A stretch of DNA of 64,000 bases from Vicinamibacterales bacterium (GTDB taxonomy: Bacteria > Acidobacteriota > Vicinamibacteria > Vicinamibacterales > 2-12-FULL-66-21): the NCBI GenBank assembly GCA_035699745.1, contig DASSPH010000047.1:62001-126000 (forward strand), in the 5' to 3' direction. The position numbers and the translations under genes were made by a program. Below, in pieces: positions 8,906 through 22,434 of the stretch; position 1 is the first letter of the stretch; the number at the start of each line of letters is the position of its first letter. The notes under the pieces were generated by a model. It did no database searches and was not told where the DNA came from. It saw only the letters and a list, made by a program, of their open reading frames with translations.

Positions 8906-9679
8906 GTGCGTGCGCTTCGTACCATCTCCGTCACACGGTATGTGACGCCGCTGCGCGAAGGGGGCTCGCTGCCGGCCCTGGTGGAGGCGGATGACGACGG
9001 GCTGTACGTGCTGAAGTTCCGCGCCGCCGGGCACGGTGTGCGGGCGCTGGCGGCGGAACTGCTGTCCGGCGAAATCGCCCGCGCGCTGGGGCTGCCGGTC
9101 CCGGAGATCGTGTTCGCGGCGCTCGACCGGGAGCTGGCCCGCACCGAACCCGACCCCGAGATCCACGCGCTCATGCATGACAGTGCGGGCCTCAACGTCG
9201 CGCTCGACTACCTGCCGGGATCGGTGAACTTCGATCCGGTCGTGCACGCGGTCGCGCCGGACCTGGCCTCCCGCATCGTGTGGTTCGACGGGCTCGTGAG
9301 CAACGTCGACCGGACGGCACGCAACAGCAACATGCTGATGTGGCACCGCCAGCCGTGGTTGATCGATCACGGATCGACGCTGTACTTCCACCACTCGCCC
9401 GGCTGGGAGGCCGAGGCGGCGCGGGCTCGCGATCCGTTCGCGGGGATCAGGAACCACGTGCTGCTCCATCTGGCCTCGAGGATTGACGAGGAGGATGAGC
9501 GCCTGGCCGCGACGCTGACGCCCGGGTCGATCGACGCGCTCGTCGCGCTGCTGCCGGATGACTGGCTCGGCGGCGAGGGGGCGGACCCGGCTCGCCTGCG
9601 CGACGCGTACCGGCGCTATCTCACGGACCGCCTCGCGGCGCCGCGTCCGTTCGTGCTGGAGGCCTCGAGTGCCCGCTGA
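8906..9679 (+). CDS. HipA-like kinase domain protein
   Basis: 257 residues. It shows a reduced HipA-type kinase: [20 protein letters not shown] (glycine-rich strand with the catalytic-lysine region), [20 protein letters not shown] (DG...NxDR...N catalytic loop) and [12 protein letters not shown] (metal-binding D-H-G). It is shorter than classical HipA toxins (about 430-440 residues) and lacks their N-terminal extension. The start is GTG 8906, because the upstream frame has only poor alternatives. Its 3' end overlaps a DUF3037 gene, the usual partner of this kinase type. No HipB-like antitoxin is present. Confidence 0.85.
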   Translation: MRALRTISVTRYVTPLREGGSLPALVEADDDGLYVLKFRAAGHGVRALAAELLSGEIARALGLPVPEIVFAALDRELARTEPDPEIHALMHDSAGLNVALDYLPGSVNFDPVVHAVAPDLASRIVWFDGLVSNVDRTARNSNMLMWHRQPWLIDHGSTLYFHHSPGWEAEAARARDPFAGIRNHVLLHLASRIDEEDERLAATLTPGSIDALVALLPDDWLGGEGADPARLRDAYRRYLTDRLAAPRPFVLEASSAR

Positions 9680-10058
9680 GTACACCTACGACTACGCGAT
9701 CGTCCGGGTCGTCCCGCAGGTGGAGCGCGGCGAGCAGGTGAACGTCGGGGTGATCCTGTCGTGCGCCGATACGGACTTCCTGGAGGCGCGAATCGAGATC
9801 GACGAGCGCGCGCTGCTGGCGCTCGATCCGGCGCTCGACCTCGCGGCCGTGCGGACGAATCTCGAGGTGATCCCGCGGGTGTGCCGCGGGGGCCCCGACG
9901 CCGGTCCGATCGGGCTGCTGCCGGCGCGCGGCCGCTTCCGCTGGCTGGTCTCGCCGCGCAGCACCATCATCCAGCCGTCCGCGGTGCACACCGGCCGGAC
10001 CGTCGATCCTGCCGCGTGCCTCGAGCACCTCATGGACCGCGTCGTCAGGCGCCGCTGA
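9669..10058 (+). CDS. DUF3037 domain-containing protein
   Basis: 129 residues. The start [18 protein letters not shown] and NVGVILSC are the DUF3037 signature, and the C-terminal half has [18 protein letters not shown] 9669 overlaps the HipA-like kinase stop (9677-9679) by 11 nt, so the two are translationally linked. DUF3037 function is unknown. The constant neighbourhood with a small HipA-like kinase suggests substrate or regulator status, which is inference. The 3' end overlaps the convergent DUF1697 gene by 14 nt. Confidence 0.85.
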   Translation: MPAEYTYDYAIVRVVPQVERGEQVNVGVILSCADTDFLEARIEIDERALLALDPALDLAAVRTNLEVIPRVCRGGPDAGPIGLLPARGRFRWLVSPRSTIIQPSAVHTGRTVDPAACLEHLMDRVVRRR

Positions 10059-10611
10059 GCGGCTGCGAATCCGGCGTCTGCTGCATCAGCGCCAGCACGG
10101 CGCGCGTGGTGTTGACGTTCCGCACGGTCATCTCCCGGTACAGCGGCGTCTTCCCCAGCTTCATCATCGCCGACCGGTTCAGGTCGCGAAGGCGGGCCGA
10201 CCACAGCCAGGTGCCCGGACAACAGACGACGCGTTCGATCTCCGGCTGCAGGGCGATCGATTTCAAGGTGCGCCTGGGATCCACGGTGCTGCGCAGGAAG
10301 ATGACGTTGCACCGCCAGTCGGGATCCGAAAGGTCTTCCCTGTCCAGCGCGGCGACGACCTTGACCATCTCCCCCTTCGTGCGCACGACCGTCCGCCCCG
10401 TCAACCTGTACTGCTGCTCCAGCATGCGATCGATGCGGTCTTCGAGGGCGCGCGGGTCGCGATCCGCGGCGCGGAAGATCACGTTGCCGCTGTTGATGTA
10501 GGTGCGCACGTGCTCGAAGGCGAGCCGCTCGAAGTTCTCCTTCAGCGACTTCATCGACACCATGTTGTTGCCGCCGACGTTGATGCCGCGCAGCAGGGCC
10601 GCGTAGACCAT
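10045..10611 (-). CDS. DUF1697 domain-containing protein
   Basis: 188 residues. It begins with AALLRGINVGGNNMVSMKSL and has EHVRTYINSGNVIF, both defining DUF1697. WNRSAMMKLGKT-like sequence (DLNRSAMMKLGKTPLY) lies near the C-terminus. The family is widespread in bacteria and its function is not known. A TAGACT box at 10618-10623 sits 6 nt before the ATG, so the transcript is likely leaderless. No operon partner is apparent. Confidence 0.9.
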   Translation of the reverse strand: MVYAALLRGINVGGNNMVSMKSLKENFERLAFEHVRTYINSGNVIFRAADRDPRALEDRIDRMLEQQYRLTGRTVVRTKGEMVKVVAALDREDLSDPDWRCNVIFLRSTVDPRRTLKSIALQPEIERVVCCPGTWLWSARLRDLNRSAMMKLGKTPLYREMTVRNVNTTRAVLALMQQTPDSQPLSGA

Positions 10612-10617
10612 GCGCTC

Positions 10618-10623
10618 AGTCTA
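10618..10623 (-). promoter_or_regulatory. -10 box TAGACT for the DUF1697 gene
   Basis: On the minus strand TAGACT is followed by 6 nt and then ATG at 10611. The predicted transcription start is at or within a base of the A of ATG, with no room for a Shine-Dalgarno. Confidence 0.55.
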
Positions 10624-10637
10624 ACGGCGTCAGCCGT

Positions 10638-12215
10638 TCACCGGAACCGCCGCCAGTCGATGCGGTACTTGCGAACCTTGTAGTTGAGGATCCGCGGCGT
10701 CGCGTGCAGCAGCCGCGCCGCCTTGGCGCGGTTGCCGCGCGCCATCTTCAACGCGTCCTGGATCAGGTCCTTCTCCAGCGCGGCCAGCGCCGCGGTGAGC
10801 GACTGCGTCGGCGCCCCTTCCGTGGTATCCGCCATCTGCAGCGTGGGCGGCAGATGATGGGCGTGGACGACGTCGCCGTCGCAGACCAGCACGGCGCGCT
10901 CGATGACGTTCTGCAGCTCGCGGACGTTGCCGGGCCAGTGATAGGCCATCAGCATGTCGATCGCCGGCGTCGAGATGCGGCGGATGCGCTTGCCGTGATC
11001 CGCGGCCAGCCGCTCGAGGAAGGCGTCGGCGAGGAGCAGCACGTCGGTCTTGCGCTCGCGCAGCGGCGGCACGAAGATGGTGAACACGTTGAGCCGGTAC
11101 AGCAGGTCCTCCCGGAAGCTGCCGGCGGCGATCGCATCCTCGAGGTGGCGGTTGGTCGCGGCGATCAGGCGGACGTTGGTCTTGATCGGTTCGACGCCGC
11201 CGAGGCGCTCGAACTCGCGCTCCTGGAGCACGCGCAGCAGTTTGACCTGCACCGCGGTATTGATGTCGCCGATCTCGTCGAGGAAAAGGGTGCCGCCGTT
11301 GGCGCGCTCGAAGCGCCCCTGCTTGCGCGCGGCGGCGCCGGTAAACGCCCCCTTCTCGTAGCCGAACAGCTCCGACTCGATCAGCGTGTCGGGGAGCGCC
11401 GCGCAGCTCACTTTCACGAACGGCTTGGCCGACCGCTGCGAGTTGTAGTGAATCGCCTGGGCGATCAGCTCCTTGCCGGTGCCCGACTCGCCGCGAATCA
11501 GCACCGTGGTGTTGGTCCGCGCCACCTGCGTCATCTGCTCGCAGACGGCGTGCATCGATCGGCTGGTTCCGAGGATGTGGGAGAAATCGTAGCGATCGCG
11601 CAGCTCCCCCTGCAGGCGGGCGTTCTCCTGCACCAGCCGCTCGCGATCCGCCTCCAGCAGCCGCTGCACCTTGAGGGCGTGGGCGATCATCGAGGCGATG
11701 ACGCCGAAGAACTTCCCGGTCCGTTCGTAGTCGCGCTCGGCTTTGAAGCGCAGCTCGACGCAGAGCACCCCGGCGGCGCGGCGGTTCAGCAGCAGCGGCA
11801 CGCACACGAAGCTGCGCTCGTCCTCCCCCGGGCGGCGCTCGCCGAGCGCGGGCTCGCGGCTGACGCGCGGCACCACGACGGGGCGGCCGGTGGCGCAGAC
11901 CTGGCGCGCCAGCGCGCCGCCAGGCACGCCGGCCGGCCACGTCCGCTCGCGTCCGCCGCCGACCGCGGCGACCACCTCCAGCGGGAGCTGTTCGCCCGCC
12001 TCGATGGCCACGGCGCTCCGCACGCCGTCGTGCGACTTCTCGAGGATCTCGAGCACGCGGTGCAGCGCCGCCTTGAAGTTGGTCGCGTTGGCCAGCGCCT
12101 GGCTGACTTCGAGCAGGGACGACAGCTTGCGGATCTCGCTGCTCGGGCGTCCCGCGCCGAGTCCCAGGGCGGCGCCGTCGCGCGGACGCGTGTCTCCGGT
12201 CGAGGTCGTCATCAT
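10638..12215 (-). CDS. NifA/NtrC-type sigma-54-dependent activator with N-terminal GAF domain
   Basis: 525 residues. Residues about 35-190 form a GAF domain. The AAA+ domain has Walker A GESGTGKE at 242-249, the sigma-54 contact loop GAFTGA at 289-294, and Walker [11 protein letters not shown] at about 307-316. A Fis-type helix-turn-helix lies at the C-terminus ([20 protein letters not shown]). There is no response-regulator receiver domain, so activity is probably set by a ligand or protein bound to the GAF domain, as in NifA. Its ATG overlaps the ppc stop (ATGA), so it is co-translated with ppc. No nif structural genes are visible. Likely targets are the amt/glnK/glt genes nearby, by inference from context and the amtB promoter. 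Confidence 0.9.
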   Translation of the reverse strand: MMTTSTGDTRPRDGAALGLGAGRPSSEIRKLSSLLEVSQALANATNFKAALHRVLEILEKSHDGVRSAVAIEAGEQLPLEVVAAVGGGRERTWPAGVPGGALARQVCATGRPVVVPRVSREPALGERRPGEDERSFVCVPLLLNRRAAGVLCVELRFKAERDYERTGKFFGVIASMIAHALKVQRLLEADRERLVQENARLQGELRDRYDFSHILGTSRSMHAVCEQMTQVARTNTTVLIRGESGTGKELIAQAIHYNSQRSAKPFVKVSCAALPDTLIESELFGYEKGAFTGAAARKQGRFERANGGTLFLDEIGDINTAVQVKLLRVLQEREFERLGGVEPIKTNVRLIAATNRHLEDAIAAGSFREDLLYRLNVFTIFVPPLRERKTDVLLLADAFLERLAADHGKRIRRISTPAIDMLMAYHWPGNVRELQNVIERAVLVCDGDVVHAHHLPPTLQMADTTEGAPTQSLTAALAALEKDLIQDALKMARGNRAKAARLLHATPRILNYKVRKYRIDWRRFR

Positions 12216-14887
12216 CCCGTGTTCCTCATTCCCGCGGCCACGCCGCTGATCGTGAGACGCACCGCCTGCCGCAGCGCCGCGCGGTCCTCTTCCTCCAGAT
12301 CGCCGGCCTGCGCGAGCCGCTCGAGCAGTGCGACCTGAATGAGGTTGATCGGATCGACGTACGGATTGCGCACCTCGATCGATCGGCGCAGGACCTCCCG
12401 GTCCGCGAGCAGCTCGCGGGCGCCGGTGATGGCGAGCACCGCGCCGCTCGCCGTGGCCAGCCGCGCGCGCAGCTCGCCGGCGAAGGCCTGCAGATCCGGC
12501 GGCGCGAGCCGGCGGTCGTACTCGGCGGCAATGCGCGGATCCGCCTTGCCGAAGGCGGTTTCGAGCAGATCGATCAGCGTGCGGAAGAAGGGCCAGCCGC
12601 GGTACATCTCGCGGCAGGCCGCGGTCTCCGCGGGATCGTCCAGCGCTTCAGCCCCGAGCCAGGACGCGAGCAGCAGCCGGGTCTGCATCCAGGCGAACTG
12701 CCACGGAATCGCGCGGAGGCCGCTCAGTCCGTCGCCGCCGGCCCGGCGGGCCGGCCGGCTGCCGATGTGCAGACTGTCCAGTTCCGCCTCGGGCGTGACG
12801 GCGCGGAAGTAGCGCATGAACCGCGGATCGTCGTAGACCACGCCGCGGAACGCCGCCTCGGCGCGCGCCGCGAGCCGATCCATCACGCCTCGCCATTCCC
12901 CGGGAACCGGCCGCGGCGGCAAAAGTGTCGCTTCGACGGCGGCCGAGGTGTACACCTCCAGCGTGCGCAGCGCGATGCCGTGCAGCCCGAACTTCGCCTG
13001 GATCATTTCCCCCTGTTCGGTGACGCGCAGCGTGCCGTCGATCGATCCGGGCGGCTGCGACTGGATCGCCAGCGAGGTCGGCGCGCCGCCGCGGCCACTG
13101 CTGCCGCCGCGGCCGTGAAACAGCGTGACCGCCACGCCGTGCGCCTTCCCGGCCGCGACCACCGCTTCCTGCGCCTTGTACAGCTCCCACGCGGCGGCGA
13201 CGCAGCCGATCTCCTTGGCTGAATCGGAGTATCCGATCATCACCTCCTGCCGATCCCCCGCCGCCGCGATCCTGGCGCGGTACCACGGGATCGACAGCAG
13301 CCGGTCGATGACCTCCCCGGCGGTGCGCAGATCGCGCGCGGTCTCGAACAGCGGAACCACGCGCAGCGGCGGCGTGACGCCGGCGCGGCGTTGGAGGTAT
13401 TCCACCGCCAGGACGTCCGACGGCTGGCCCGCCATCGAGATCACGTAGGCGCCGAGCGATTCGGGCGCGATGTCCGCCATCACGGCGAACGTCTGGAGCA
13501 CTTCGGCCGCCCGCGGACTGTTCGGCAGCGGACCGCCCTCCCCGGACTCGTCGCGCGACAGCGCCTCGATCAGCCACGCGACGCGCGCCGCTTCGTCCCA
13601 CTGGGTGTACCCCGGACTGCCGGTATGCCGGGCGATGAGATCGACCGCCTCGGTGTGACGCCGCGCGTCCTGCCGGATGTCGAGGCGGGCGAGCGTCAGC
13701 CCGAAGCACGCGACACGCCGCAGCACGTCGGCGAGCGCGCCGTCCGCGACGAGGCCGTTGCCGGTCTCGTGCAGTGACTCGAAACAGAGGCGCAGCGGGC
13801 GCGCCAGGTCCGCCGCCGTCCGCACCACCTCCTCGCTGCGCGGACCGCCGCGGCCGCCCGGGCGCGTCGACAGTTGATCCTCGATCGCCCGGCGGGTGGA
13901 CTCGAGATCGCGCTGCAGCTGGCGCAGCAGCGCGCGATACGGCTCGGCGGCGCCGCCCGTACGCGCGCGCAGAGCCGGGCTGGCCCTGGACATCGAGAGC
14001 TCGTCGCCGAGCGCCGCCACGTCCCGGGCGTACATCGACAGCGCGATCCACCGCGATCCGAGACAGGTGCGGCGGGTCACTTCGGCGGTGATCGACGGAT
14101 GACCGTCACGGTCGCCGCCAATCCACGAACCGAAACGGATCGGTGCGGCCTCGAGCGGCAGGCCGGCGCCGGTGACGCGGCTCAGCACGCGGTCGCACGT
14201 CCGCAGGTACTCCGGCACCGCCTTCCACAGCGTGTGCTCGAACACCGCCAGCGCGGCGCGGACTTCATCGAGCGGCGAGGGCCGCTCGCGCCGGACCTCC
14301 TCGGTCTCCCACGCCGCGGTGATCTCCCGCGAGAGCGCCGCGACGAGCGACTCGCGTTCGAGCGGCGTCGCGTCCGTGCGATCCAGGCTCGCCAGCGCCG
14401 CGGCGATCGCGTTGTACTTGTACTGCAGCGAGCGGCGCATCATCTCGGTGGGGTGCGCGGTGATCACCAGCTCGACGCGGAGCGCCAGCATCGCCTCGCG
14501 GACCCGTTCAGGAGAGGTGAGCGCGGCCAGCCGCGGGATCGCCTCCTCCAGCGAGCCGCCGCGCGGCGTGCCGAGCGGATCGCACTGGCGCGCGCGGCGC
14601 CGCCGGATCCGGTGATGCTGCTCGGCGACGTTCGCCAGGTGCAGGAACTGCGAAAAGGCGCGGGCCACCGGAGCCGCCGTCTCGAGCGGCATCGCCGCCA
14701 GCTCGTCGGCGAGCGCGCGGAACGTCTCGTCCTCTCCCTCGCGCCGCGCCCGCTTCGCATGGGCACGGATCCGTTCGACGCGCGCGAACAGGTCCGCGCC
14801 TTCCTGGCGGACCAGGGTTTCTCCGAGCAGCGTGCCCAGCAGCCGCACGTCGTCGCGCAGCGCCGCCTGCGAGTCGCGAATCAGCAT
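12212..14887 (-). CDS. ppc: Phosphoenolpyruvate carboxylase
   Basis: 891 residues, full length for bacterial PEP carboxylase. The catalytic histidine is in VITAHPTE (His145). The mobile-loop motif FHGRGGSSGRGGAP and EQGEMIQAKFG are present. The C-terminus INLIQVALLERL...MRNTG carries the terminal Asn-Thr-Gly. The enzyme carboxylates PEP to oxaloacetate, supplying carbon skeletons for glutamate and aspartate, which fits the glutamate-synthase and ammonium genes around it. The start is fixed: an in-frame TAG lies 6 nt upstream of ATG 14887. It overlaps the activator gene by ATGA. Only 23 bp separate it from the divergent TIGR00300 gene. Confidence 0.97.
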   Translation of the reverse strand: MLIRDSQAALRDDVRLLGTLLGETLVRQEGADLFARVERIRAHAKRARREGEDETFRALADELAAMPLETAAPVARAFSQFLHLANVAEQHHRIRRRRARQCDPLGTPRGGSLEEAIPRLAALTSPERVREAMLALRVELVITAHPTEMMRRSLQYKYNAIAAALASLDRTDATPLERESLVAALSREITAAWETEEVRRERPSPLDEVRAALAVFEHTLWKAVPEYLRTCDRVLSRVTGAGLPLEAAPIRFGSWIGGDRDGHPSITAEVTRRTCLGSRWIALSMYARDVAALGDELSMSRASPALRARTGGAAEPYRALLRQLQRDLESTRRAIEDQLSTRPGGRGGPRSEEVVRTAADLARPLRLCFESLHETGNGLVADGALADVLRRVACFGLTLARLDIRQDARRHTEAVDLIARHTGSPGYTQWDEAARVAWLIEALSRDESGEGGPLPNSPRAAEVLQTFAVMADIAPESLGAYVISMAGQPSDVLAVEYLQRRAGVTPPLRVVPLFETARDLRTAGEVIDRLLSIPWYRARIAAAGDRQEVMIGYSDSAKEIGCVAAAWELYKAQEAVVAAGKAHGVAVTLFHGRGGSSGRGGAPTSLAIQSQPPGSIDGTLRVTEQGEMIQAKFGLHGIALRTLEVYTSAAVEATLLPPRPVPGEWRGVMDRLAARAEAAFRGVVYDDPRFMRYFRAVTPEAELDSLHIGSRPARRAGGDGLSGLRAIPWQFAWMQTRLLLASWLGAEALDDPAETAACREMYRGWPFFRTLIDLLETAFGKADPRIAAEYDRRLAPPDLQAFAGELRARLATASGAVLAITGARELLADREVLRRSIEVRNPYVDPINLIQVALLERLAQAGDLEEEDRAALRQAVRLTISGVAAGMRNTG

Positions 14888-14894
14888 GCCGGCC

Positions 14895-14900
14895 TATAAT
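14895..14900 (+). promoter_or_regulatory. -10 box TATAAT before the TIGR00300 gene
   Basis: A perfect TATAAT ends 10 nt before the GTG start at 14911. No good -35 is seen, and that region lies inside the ppc start. The predicted leader is 3-4 nt or none. The 23-bp gap also contains whatever initiates ppc on the other strand, so the two promoters must overlap or ppc is transcribed from within the divergent gene. Confidence 0.6.
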
Positions 14901-14910
14901 CGCGGACGTC

Positions 14911-16161
14911 GTGCCATATCCATCCGCCGCGTCCGCGGTGATCGCCGCCGAAGGACATCTCATCGATTCGCAGCTGCTCACCGCGATCTTCGACACGGTC
15001 ATCAACCGCGGCGGCACCTTCGAGGTCCAGTCGTTCGACATCGGCCGCACCAACGACGAGTTCTCGCGGCTGACGATGCGGGTCTCGGCGCCGGATCAGA
15101 CCTCGCTGGCCGAGCTGCTGGACGCCTTGATCCCGCTCGGCTGCCACGCGCCGGCCGAGCACGACGCGCTGGTCCGCCCGGCGGATCGCGATCGCTGCGC
15201 CCCCGACGACTTCTATTCCACGACCAACCAGCGGACCCAGGTGCGCGTCGGCGGCCGCTGGGTCCAGGTCGAGCAGCAGCGCATGGACGCCGCCGTCATC
15301 GTCGACGGCGAACGCGCCGTGTGCCGCAAGCTGCGCGACCTCAGGACGGGCGACCGCGTCGTCTGCGGCCGCGAGGGCATCCGCGTGACGCCGGAGTTCC
15401 GCGATCGCGATCGCGCCGACTTCGCCTTCATGGCCAACGACGTGTCGTCCGAGCGGCGCGTCGAAGTCAGCGTCGAACGGATCGCAGCGATGATGCGCGA
15501 GGCGAAAGCCGCCGGACGGCGGATTGCGTTCATCGCCGGGCCGGTCGTGGTGCACACCGGAGGAGCGGCGTACCTCGGCAGGTTGATCCGGGCCGGATTC
15601 GTCGACGTCCTGCTGGCGGGGAACGCGCTCGCCGTCCATGACGCCGAGCTGGCGCTGTTCGGCACCTCCCTGGGCGTCGATCTGGAAGCCGGCGCGCCGG
15701 TGTCCGGAGGCCATCGCCACCACATGCGGGCGATCAACGCCATCACGCGCGCCGGCGGTCTCGAAGCGGCGGTCGCCGCGGGCGTGCTGACCGGCGGCGT
15801 GATGTTCGAGTGCATCCGCGCGCGCGTCCCGTACATCCTCGCCGGCAGCGTGCGCGACGACGGACCGATCCCCGACACGATCACGGACATCGTCGAGGCG
15901 CAGGATCGCTACGCGGAGGCGCTGCGGGACGTCGGGATGGCGCTCGTGCTGTCGACAATGCTTCATGGCATCGGCGTCGGAAACATGCTGCCGGCGTGGG
16001 TCCCGGTCGTGTGCGTCGACATCAACCCGGCGGTGGTGACGAAGCTGGCCGATCGCGGCTCGTCACAGACGATCGGCCTGGTGACGGACGTCGGGTTGTT
16101 TCTGCATCAGCTCTCCCGCCGGCTGACGGGATCCGGCAGCTCCGACTCGCCCATCAGGTAG
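14911..16161 (+). CDS. TIGR00300-family protein (LOR/SDH domain; ornithine cyclodeaminase-related)
   Basis: 416 residues. The N-terminal half has [20 protein letters not shown] and [14 protein letters not shown], and the middle [16 protein letters not shown]. The C-terminal half contains [34 protein letters not shown] and [14 protein letters not shown]. This matches the TIGR00300 family of archaeal and bacterial proteins. It is related to an archaeal ornithine cyclodeaminase and to the C-terminal part of cyanobacterial ArgZ/AgrE. The likely reaction is ornithine to proline plus ammonia, NAD-dependent, by family inference. It lies inside the nitrogen gene block and overlaps gltD tail-to-tail by 55 bp. 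GTG 14911 is chosen from the -10 box. Confidence 0.8.
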   Translation: MPYPSAASAVIAAEGHLIDSQLLTAIFDTVINRGGTFEVQSFDIGRTNDEFSRLTMRVSAPDQTSLAELLDALIPLGCHAPAEHDALVRPADRDRCAPDDFYSTTNQRTQVRVGGRWVQVEQQRMDAAVIVDGERAVCRKLRDLRTGDRVVCGREGIRVTPEFRDRDRADFAFMANDVSSERRVEVSVERIAAMMREAKAAGRRIAFIAGPVVVHTGGAAYLGRLIRAGFVDVLLAGNALAVHDAELALFGTSLGVDLEAGAPVSGGHRHHMRAINAITRAGGLEAAVAAGVLTGGVMFECIRARVPYILAGSVRDDGPIPDTITDIVEAQDRYAEALRDVGMALVLSTMLHGIGVGNMLPAWVPVVCVDINPAVVTKLADRGSSQTIGLVTDVGLFLHQLSRRLTGSGSSDSPIR

Positions 16162-17559
16162 TGGTCGACGGCGCGCGCGCAGCTGCGTCCATCGGCGATC
16201 GCCCAGACGACCAGCGACTGGCCGCGCTGCATGTCGCCGGCGGCGAACACGCGCGGGACGCTGGTCGTCCAGTTCTCGTCGCGCCAGACGGTGCCGCGCT
16301 CGGTCATCCGGACGCCCAGCTGCTGCAGGACACCGCCGCGTTCCGGGCCGGTGAACCCCATCGCCAGCAGAACGAGATCGGCGGGCAGCTCGATCTGCGA
16401 GCCGGCGATCGGCTCGAACACGGTGCGTCCGTCGGCGACGCGCCGTTCGACGCTGACGGCGCGCAATCCGGTGACGCGCCCCTCGCGGTCGCCGGTGAAC
16501 CGCTCGGTCGAGACCGCGAACAGGCGCTCGCCGCCTTCTTCGTGCGCGCTCGAGATCCGGAAGATCTGCGGCCATTCCGGCCAGGGGTTGCCGGCCGCGC
16601 GGCTGTCCGGCGGCCGCGGGAGAAGCTCGAGCTGGCGGACGGCGGCCGCACCCTGCCGGATCGCCGTGCCGAGGCAGTCCGCACCGGTATCCCCGCCGCC
16701 GATGATCACAACCTGCTTGCCGGCGGCGGAAATCGTCTCCGCGGCCGACAGCTCGTCCCCTTCACAGCGGCGGTTCTGCGCCGTGAGGTACTCCATCGCG
16801 AAGTGGATCCCCTGCAGATCGCGGCCGGGGACCTGCAGATCGCGCGGCGCCGTCGCGCCACCGGCGAGGACCACGGCGTCGAAATCCGACAGCAGATCGT
16901 CGGCGGAGACGTCGATGCCGACGTGGCAGCCGGCTCGAAATACGATCCCCTCGGTCCGCATCAACGCCAGCCGGCGATCGAGGACGCGTTTCTCGAGCTT
17001 GAACTCGGGGATCCCGTAGCGCAGCAGCCCGCCGATCCGATCGGCGCGCTCGAACACGGTGACGGTATGCCCGGCGCGGTTCAATTGATCCGCGGCCGCC
17101 AGTCCGGCCGGACCGGAGCCGATCACCGCGACATGATGTCCGGTGCGGTGCGCCGGCGGCCGCGCGGTGACCCATCCCTCTTCGAAGGCGCGCTCGGCGA
17201 TCGCCGCCTCCGTGCCCTTGATCGTCACCGGCGCGTCGTTGATCCCGAGCACGCACGACGACTCGCAGGGGGCCGGACACAGCCGCCCCGTCATCTCGGG
17301 GAAGTTGTTGGTCGCGTGAAGCCGATCGATCGCCGCGCGCCAGCGGTCGCGGTAGACCAGGTCGTTCCAGCTCGGGATCAGGTTGCCGAGCGGACAACCC
17401 TGGTGGCAGAACGGGATGCCGCAGTCCATGCAGCGCGACGCCTGATCGCGCAGCACCGGCGCCTCGTGCTGCAGGTAGACCTCGCGCCAGTCACGCACCC
17501 GCTCGAGCACCGGCCGCGCGGGGGTCTTCTGGCGGCCGATCTCGAGGAACGCGGTCGGC

Positions 17560-17567
<8 letters not shown>
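16107..17567 (-). CDS. gltD: Glutamate synthase small (beta) subunit
   Basis: 486 residues. The N-terminal iron-sulfur region has C46-x2-C49-x4-C54-x3-C58 ([13 protein letters not shown]) and [11 protein letters not shown]. The FAD-binding motif is [15 protein letters not shown] and the NADPH site [14 protein letters not shown] second FAD contact, [18 protein letters not shown], lies near the C-terminus. The subunit passes electrons from NADPH to GltB for glutamate formation from glutamine and 2-oxoglutarate. It starts inside the end of gltB (8-nt overlap). Its last 55 bp are antisense to the TIGR00300 gene. Confidence 0.97.
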
Positions 17568-22026
<4,459 letters not shown>

Positions 22027-22104
22027 GGCGTGGTTATCGCATCCCTTCTCGAATTAGCAAAATAGAATGATCTGATTTCCTCCATGCGCGCAGCGAATGG
22101 GTCC

Positions 22105-22434
22105 CTAGACCTCCCTCTCTCCCGTACGGATACGATACGAGCCCTCGACCGGCAGCACGAAGACCCGGCCGTCGCCGATCTCCCCGGTTCGCGCCGCCTC
22201 CACGATCGCGCGGATGGCGTCGTCGGCAGCCGTGTTCGCCACCACGACTTCGATCTGCATCTTCGGCAGCAGGCTGACGTTGTACTCCTTGCCGCGATAG
22301 ACCGCGGTGTGCCCTTTCTGCTTGCCGTGGCCGCGCACCTCCGTCACGGTCATGCCGGAGATGTTCAGTTTGGCGAGCGCGTCCTTCACCTCATCCACCT
22401 TGTTGGGGCGGATGATGGCCTTCAACAACTTCAT
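22105..22434 (-). CDS. glnK: Nitrogen regulatory P-II protein (GlnK/GlnB)
   Basis: 109 residues. It starts MKLLKAIIRPNKVDEVKDAL. The T-loop carries Tyr51 in YRGKEYNV, the uridylylation site. The C-terminal signature is TGEIGDGRVFVLPVE. It senses 2-oxoglutarate, ATP/ADP and, through GlnD, glutamine, and blocks AmtB when nitrogen is plentiful. Its ATG overlaps the glnD stop (ATGA), and amtB lies in the same gene string, so GlnK is the better name than GlnB. Because its modifying enzyme is the overlapping gene, modifier and target are made together. Confidence 0.96.
   Translation of the reverse strand: MKLLKAIIRPNKVDEVKDALAKLNISGMTVTEVRGHGKQKGHTAVYRGKEYNVSLLPKMQIEVVVANTAADDAIRAIVEAARTGEIGDGRVFVLPVEGSYRIRTGEREV

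Noticed and set aside
10638-12215. Naming the activator nifA
   Set aside because: It has the NifA layout, but no nitrogenase genes are visible, so the symbol would overstate what the sequence shows.
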